Shown one piece after another: positions 60,109 through 64,000 of a stretch of DNA of 64,000 nucleotides; position 1 is the first letter of the stretch, and every line of letters starts with the position of its first letter. The translations under genes were made by a program, and so were the position numbers. This DNA is from Paenibacillus sp. FSL H8-0537 (lineage in GTDB: Bacteria > Bacillota > Bacilli > Paenibacillales > Paenibacillaceae). The notes below the pieces were generated by a model. The model was not told where the DNA came from and searched no databases. It saw only the letters and a list, made by a program, of their open reading frames with translations. The stretch covers positions 6,290,001-6,354,000 of the forward strand of contig NZ_CP150290.1 in assembly GCF_038051995.1 (NCBI RefSeq). The letters run 5' to 3'.

Positions 60109-62580
60109 TTATGATTTAGCTGCCGGCTCTTCGGATGCTTTCTCCAAATCAAGAGACTCCGCTTTCGTAACCGTCAAAGCGCCATCTTTCTCATCAATCG
60201 TGAATCGGTCACCTTTTTGAATGCTGCCCATGAGCAGCTCCTCGGACAACCGGTCCTCGATATGCTTCTGAATCGCACGACGCAGTGGACGCGCACCATA
60301 TTGCGGATCAAAGCCTTCCTTCGCCAAAAATGCTTTCGCTGCGTCGGTCAGCAAGAAGTCAACATCTTGCTCACGCAGGCGTTTGCGCAGATCGTCGGAC
60401 ATCAAAGTCACGATTTCGGCGATATGCTCCTGTTCCAGCGAATGGAACACGATTGTTTCGTCAATCCGATTCAGGAACTCAGGGCGGAAGCTCTTTTTAA
60501 GCTCAGCCATTACTTTATCCTTCATTTGGATGAAGTCACGACCAGCGTCGTGAACCGCAGTGAAGCCCAGCGAAGAATTCCGTTTAATTTGATCCGCGCC
60601 CACGTTCGACGTCATAATGATCAGCGTATTGCGGAAATCGACTACACGGCCTTTAGAATCAGTCAGGCGACCGTCTTCCAACACCTGCAGCAAAATGTTG
60701 AAAACTTCTGGGTGAGCTTTCTCAATCTCATCGAGCAATACAACCGAATAAGGCTTACGGCGTACTTTCTCGGTCAATTGACCGCCTTCCTCATAACCAA
60801 CATATCCCGGAGGTGCCCCAACGAGACGGGAAGTCGAATGCTTCTCCATATATTCCGACATATCGATGCGGATAATCGCATTTTCATCGCCGAACATCGC
60901 TTCTGCAAGCGCACGAGCAAGCTCAGTTTTACCTACACCCGTTGGACCGAGGAAAATGAATGAACCCATCGGGCGCTTCGGATCCTTCAGGCCAGCACGA
61001 GCACGGCGCATAGCGCGCGATACCGCTTTGACTGCTTCTTCCTGGCCGATGACACGACCGTGAAGAATCGATTCCATTTTCAGCAGACGCTCGGTTTCCT
61101 CCTCTGCCAGCTTGCTTACCGGAATGCCGGTCCAGCTCGCTACTACCTGTGCAATATCCTCAGGTGTCACTTCGGAATCCGTACGTCCTTGTTTTTCTTT
61201 CCATTGGTTTTTCGTAATATCCAGCTCTTCGCGCATCTTCTGCTCGGTATCGCGAAGCGCAGCTGCTTTCTCAAACTCCTGGCTTTGAACAGCGGAGTCT
61301 TTCTCCTTGCGGATATCCTCCAGACGGTTTTCCAGCTGCTTAAGGTTTGGCGGAATCGTATACGAGTTGAGGCGAACTTTCGAGCCCGCTTCATCAATCA
61401 GGTCGATCGCCTTATCCGGTAGGAAACGATCCGTAATGTAGCGGTCGGACAGCTTAACCGCTTGAACAATTGCTTCATCGGTAATTTTCACCCGGTGATG
61501 GGCTTCATAACGATCGCGCAGGCCGTACAAAATTTGTACCGCTTCTTCTGGCGAAGGCTGATCTACCGTAATCGGTTGGAAACGGCGCTCCAGCGCAGCA
61601 TCCTTCTCGATGTACTTGCGGTATTCATCCAGCGTAGTCGCACCGATACATTGCAGCTCGCCACGTGCTAGCGCCGGCTTTAAAATATTCGAAGCATCAA
61701 TCGCGCCTTCAGCTCCGCCTGCTCCGATCAGCGTATGAAGCTCATCGATGAACAGGATGATATTGCCGGCTTGGCGGATTTCATCCATAATTTTTTTCAG
61801 ACGGTCCTCAAACTCGCCGCGGTACTTCGTACCAGCAACAACAGAACCCATATCAAGTGTCATTACGCGTTTATCGCGCAGCGTTTCCGGAATTTCGTTT
61901 GCAATAATTTTTTGCGCCAGTCCTTCGGCAATCGCCGTTTTACCAACGCCGGGTTCCCCGATGAGAACAGGATTGTTTTTCGTCCGGCGGCTAAGCACTT
62001 GAATTACGCGCTCGATTTCCTTACTGCGGCCAATAACCGGATCGAGATTGCCTTCTTTAGCGAAGGAGGTCAAATCGCGGGCAAGTCCGTCCAGCGTTGG
62101 CGTGCTCACATTAGATGGAGCGCCATGGTTGCTGGAGATTGCTTCGCTGCTGCCAAGCAATTGCAGCACTTGCTGGCGAGCTTTATTCAGGCTGATGCCG
62201 AGATTGTTCAGCACGCGAGCTGCAACACCTTCGCCTTCACGAATGAGTCCGAGCAAAATATGCTCCGTGCCCACATACGTATGGCCCAGCTTTCTCGCTT
62301 CATCCATAGAGAGCTCAATGACCTTTTTCGCACGTGGCGTATAGGCAATGTTAGTAGGCTGCTCCTGGCCTCTTCCGATCAAAGCTTCAACCTCATCCTG
62401 AATTTTCTCTAGGCCCAGGCCAAGTCCAATCAGCGCTTTCGCGGCGATGCCTTCCCCTTCACGAATCAGTCCAAGTAAAATATGCTCTGTACCAATATTG
62501 TTATGTCCAAGACGAACCGCTTCCTCCTGCGCCAATGCAAGCACCTTCTGTGCCCGTTCCGTGAATCTTCCGAACATCAT
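60109..62580 (-). CDS. clpC: ATP-dependent Clp protease ATPase subunit ClpC
   Basis: An 823-residue AAA+ unfoldase: two Clp-N repeats (about 1-145), first ATPase [16 protein letters not shown], a UVR/coiled middle domain, second ATPase [16 protein letters not shown], and a C-terminal D2 small domain. It works with ClpP and adaptors such as MecA and is guided by McsB phospho-arginine marks. Three bases after mcsB, end of the ctsR operon. Confidence 0.98.
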   Translation of the reverse strand: MMFGRFTERAQKVLALAQEEAVRLGHNNIGTEHILLGLIREGEGIAAKALIGLGLGLEKIQDEVEALIGRGQEQPTNIAYTPRAKKVIELSMDEARKLGHTYVGTEHILLGLIREGEGVAARVLNNLGISLNKARQQVLQLLGSSEAISSNHGAPSNVSTPTLDGLARDLTSFAKEGNLDPVIGRSKEIERVIQVLSRRTKNNPVLIGEPGVGKTAIAEGLAQKIIANEIPETLRDKRVMTLDMGSVVAGTKYRGEFEDRLKKIMDEIRQAGNIILFIDELHTLIGAGGAEGAIDASNILKPALARGELQCIGATTLDEYRKYIEKDAALERRFQPITVDQPSPEEAVQILYGLRDRYEAHHRVKITDEAIVQAVKLSDRYITDRFLPDKAIDLIDEAGSKVRLNSYTIPPNLKQLENRLEDIRKEKDSAVQSQEFEKAAALRDTEQKMREELDITKNQWKEKQGRTDSEVTPEDIAQVVASWTGIPVSKLAEEETERLLKMESILHGRVIGQEEAVKAVSRAMRRARAGLKDPKRPMGSFIFLGPTGVGKTELARALAEAMFGDENAIIRIDMSEYMEKHSTSRLVGAPPGYVGYEEGGQLTEKVRRKPYSVVLLDEIEKAHPEVFNILLQVLEDGRLTDSKGRVVDFRNTLIIMTSNVGADQIKRNSSLGFTAVHDAGRDFIQMKDKVMAELKKSFRPEFLNRIDETIVFHSLEQEHIAEIVTLMSDDLRKRLREQDVDFLLTDAAKAFLAKEGFDPQYGARPLRRAIQKHIEDRLSEELLMGSIQKGDRFTIDEKDGALTVTKAESLDLEKASEEPAAKS

Positions 62581-62582
62581 CG

Positions 62583-63662
62583 TTACGCACCCCCATGTTC
62601 CATTTGACTTCGCAACTGCTTGCGAATAAGTTCTGCCCGGCGATAATCCCGCTGCTCCGCATTCATCGTTTCCTTAAATACTTGCTGCAAGAAGCCAGGC
62701 TGCGTCATAATCATTAATTCATTCATGACTTGAGGCGATATATTATCCAGCAATCCCAGATCAACGCCCAACCTTACATCTGAAAGCCGCTGTGCCGCTT
62801 CCTTCGTATCCATAATAGCCGCATAGGATAAAATCCCATAGGACCGCTTTACTCTATCTTCAATGCGCAGCTTAGACTCAGCAAGAAGCCGTATTCGAGC
62901 TGCTTTCTCATGCTCAATAATTTGTCTGGCTACGCTGTACAAGTTGTCAATAATTTCGGACTCTGATTGACCGAGTGTAATTTGGTTCGAGATTTGAAAC
63001 ACATTGCCAAGCGCTTCACTGCCTTCGCCATACAATCCGCGAACCGCGAGTCCGACCTGCGTGACTGCCTGCAAAATTCGATTGATTTGCGATGATAGCA
63101 CGAGAGCCGGCAAATGTACCATAATGGATACGCGAATGCCTGTTCCAACGTTGGTCGGGCAAGTCGTTAAATAACCGCGTTTCTCATCAAAAGCATATTC
63201 GGTCTCCGCTTCAAAAATATCATCGATCCGATTCGCCAGCGTCCAAGCTTCCTGAATTTGAAAACCCGGATATAGGCATTGAATTCGCAGATGGTCTTCT
63301 TCATTAATCATAATGCTCACCGATTCATTATCGCTGAGGATGAAGGCTCCGCCTCGAGATTCATTAGCCAGATTAGGGCTAATCAAATGCTTTTCGACTA
63401 ATACACGCTTCTCCAGCTCCGTAAGATCAGCTAACACGATGGTATCAAACTGGCCGATAGGCTCGAGCTTTCCAGATGCCCCTATAGCAGCCAGCTGCTC
63501 CATAACCTCAAGCGACTGCTCCTTCGTAGCGAGCAACGGAAACGGATGATGGTTCAAATTTCTGGCGATACGTATACGGCTGCTGATCACGATATCTGAC
63601 TCTGGACCATCCCCCTTCATCCAATCGCTTAACGCTTGCTCTGAAAAACGACGACTCTCCAA
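62583..63662 (-). CDS. mcsB: Protein arginine kinase McsB
   Basis: A 359-residue phosphagen-kinase-like enzyme: [26 protein letters not shown] and [20 protein letters not shown] are the ATP and guanidino-site motifs. It phosphorylates protein arginines, marking CtsR and misfolded proteins for ClpCP. Start TTG 63662 with AAGGAGGATACCTC 8 bases upstream. Downstream of mcsA by 24 bases. Confidence 0.97.
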   Translation of the reverse strand: MESRRFSEQALSDWMKGDGPESDIVISSRIRIARNLNHHPFPLLATKEQSLEVMEQLAAIGASGKLEPIGQFDTIVLADLTELEKRVLVEKHLISPNLANESRGGAFILSDNESVSIMINEEDHLRIQCLYPGFQIQEAWTLANRIDDIFEAETEYAFDEKRGYLTTCPTNVGTGIRVSIMVHLPALVLSSQINRILQAVTQVGLAVRGLYGEGSEALGNVFQISNQITLGQSESEIIDNLYSVARQIIEHEKAARIRLLAESKLRIEDRVKRSYGILSYAAIMDTKEAAQRLSDVRLGVDLGLLDNISPQVMNELMIMTQPGFLQQVFKETMNAEQRDYRRAELIRKQLRSQMEHGGA

Positions 63663-63686
63663 GAGGTATCCTCCTTACTTCACGAC

Positions 63687-64000
63687 TTACAGCTCTGCTA
63701 TTTTACGCTCAAGCTCACGAATACGATCCCTAATTTGAGCCGCACTTTCAAATTCTTCTTGCTCAATACGATCATACAACTCGCGTCTGAGCTGATCAAG
63801 TTCTCGTTTATTTTGCAATTGCCCTCCGGAGCGTTTCGGAATTTTTCCCGTATGCACCGTACTACCATGTACCCTTTTAAGGAGCGGATCTAACTTATCT
63901 GAAAAATGCTTGTAGCAGGCGCTGCAGCCAAAGCGTCCGATCTTGCTGAACTGCGCATAAGTAAATCCGCATTCGTCACAGCGTATGACTGGGCAAGGCT
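63687..64000 (-). CDS. mcsA: Protein-arginine kinase activator McsA (N-terminus outside window)
   Basis: The last 104 codons are visible, read on the minus strand. They include CDEC and CSAC of the second zinc finger and a C-terminal UVR motif (KRELDQLRRELYDRIEQEEF, AAQIRDRIRELE). McsA activates McsB in the ctsR operon. The stop is TAA at 63689-63687. Confidence 0.95.
   Translation of the reverse strand, partial: PCPVIRCDECGFTYAQFSKIGRFGCSACYKHFSDKLDPLLKRVHGSTVHTGKIPKRSGGQLQNKRELDQLRRELYDRIEQEEFESAAQIRDRIRELERKIAEL

Overview
The window reads as a chromosomal core segment of a spore-forming, moderate-GC Firmicute, most likely Paenibacillus or a close relative. The support is the gene order (mcsA-mcsB-clpC-radA-disA-yacL-ispD-ispF-gltX-cysE-cysS-mrnC-rlmB-yacP-sigH-rpmG-secE-nusG-rplKAJL-rpoBC-str-S10-spc-alpha-truA-rplM-rpsI-cwlD-salA-gerD-kbaA-pdaB), the sporulation genes, and many TTG/GTG starts behind strong GGAGG sites. 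The given strand is antisense to the main transcription direction: only pdaB, gerD and one 131-codon gene lie on +.

Layout on the given strand. (1) 1-6160: spore-related genes (SpoIIM-family gene, pdaB, kbaA, gerD, mrp/salA, cwlD) and an assimilatory sulfonucleotide reductase (cysH). (2) 6430-8223: rpsI, rplM, truA. (3) 8224-8843: a gene-free stretch where the ecfA1-ecfA2-ecfT genes of many relatives would be; it holds tandem small palindromes and a large imperfect palindrome. (4) 8844-23951: alpha, spc and S10 ribosomal clusters, including short rpmJ and rpmD. (5) 24436-27315: an inserted three-gene ABC importer. (6) 27512-32280: tuf, fusA, rpsG, rpsL and a K-turn protein gene. (7) 32499-44373: rpoC, rpoB, an RsmC-like methyltransferase, rplLJAK, nusG, secE, rpmG, with an L10-type leader before rplJ. 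(8) 44701-52897: sigH, the cysE-cysS-mrnC-rlmB-yacP operon behind a T-box leader, gltX with a long leader, ispF. (9) 52900-64000: ispD, yacL, a small Cys-containing gene, pssA, disA, radA, a Fur-boxed ankyrin/IsdG-type pair, clpC, mcsB and partial mcsA.

Most of the window makes the translation and transcription machinery, with visible control sites: good sigma-A-type promoters for the S10, str, rpoB, rpmG-secE, sigH, cysE, gltX and cysH units, a sigma-G-like promoter for gerD, an L10 leader, a T-box, and a Fur box.

The least explained material is non-coding. At least two dispersed palindromic repeat families lie between core genes. Family R1 is a composite hairpin with A and B modules at five sites. 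Family R2 has a conserved 18-21 base core inside a large inverted repeat at two sites, one of them in the gltX leader. The Fur-controlled ankyrin plus IsdG-type pair between radA and clpC is the clearest accessory gene unit. No mobile element, CRISPR array, tRNA or rRNA was recognised.
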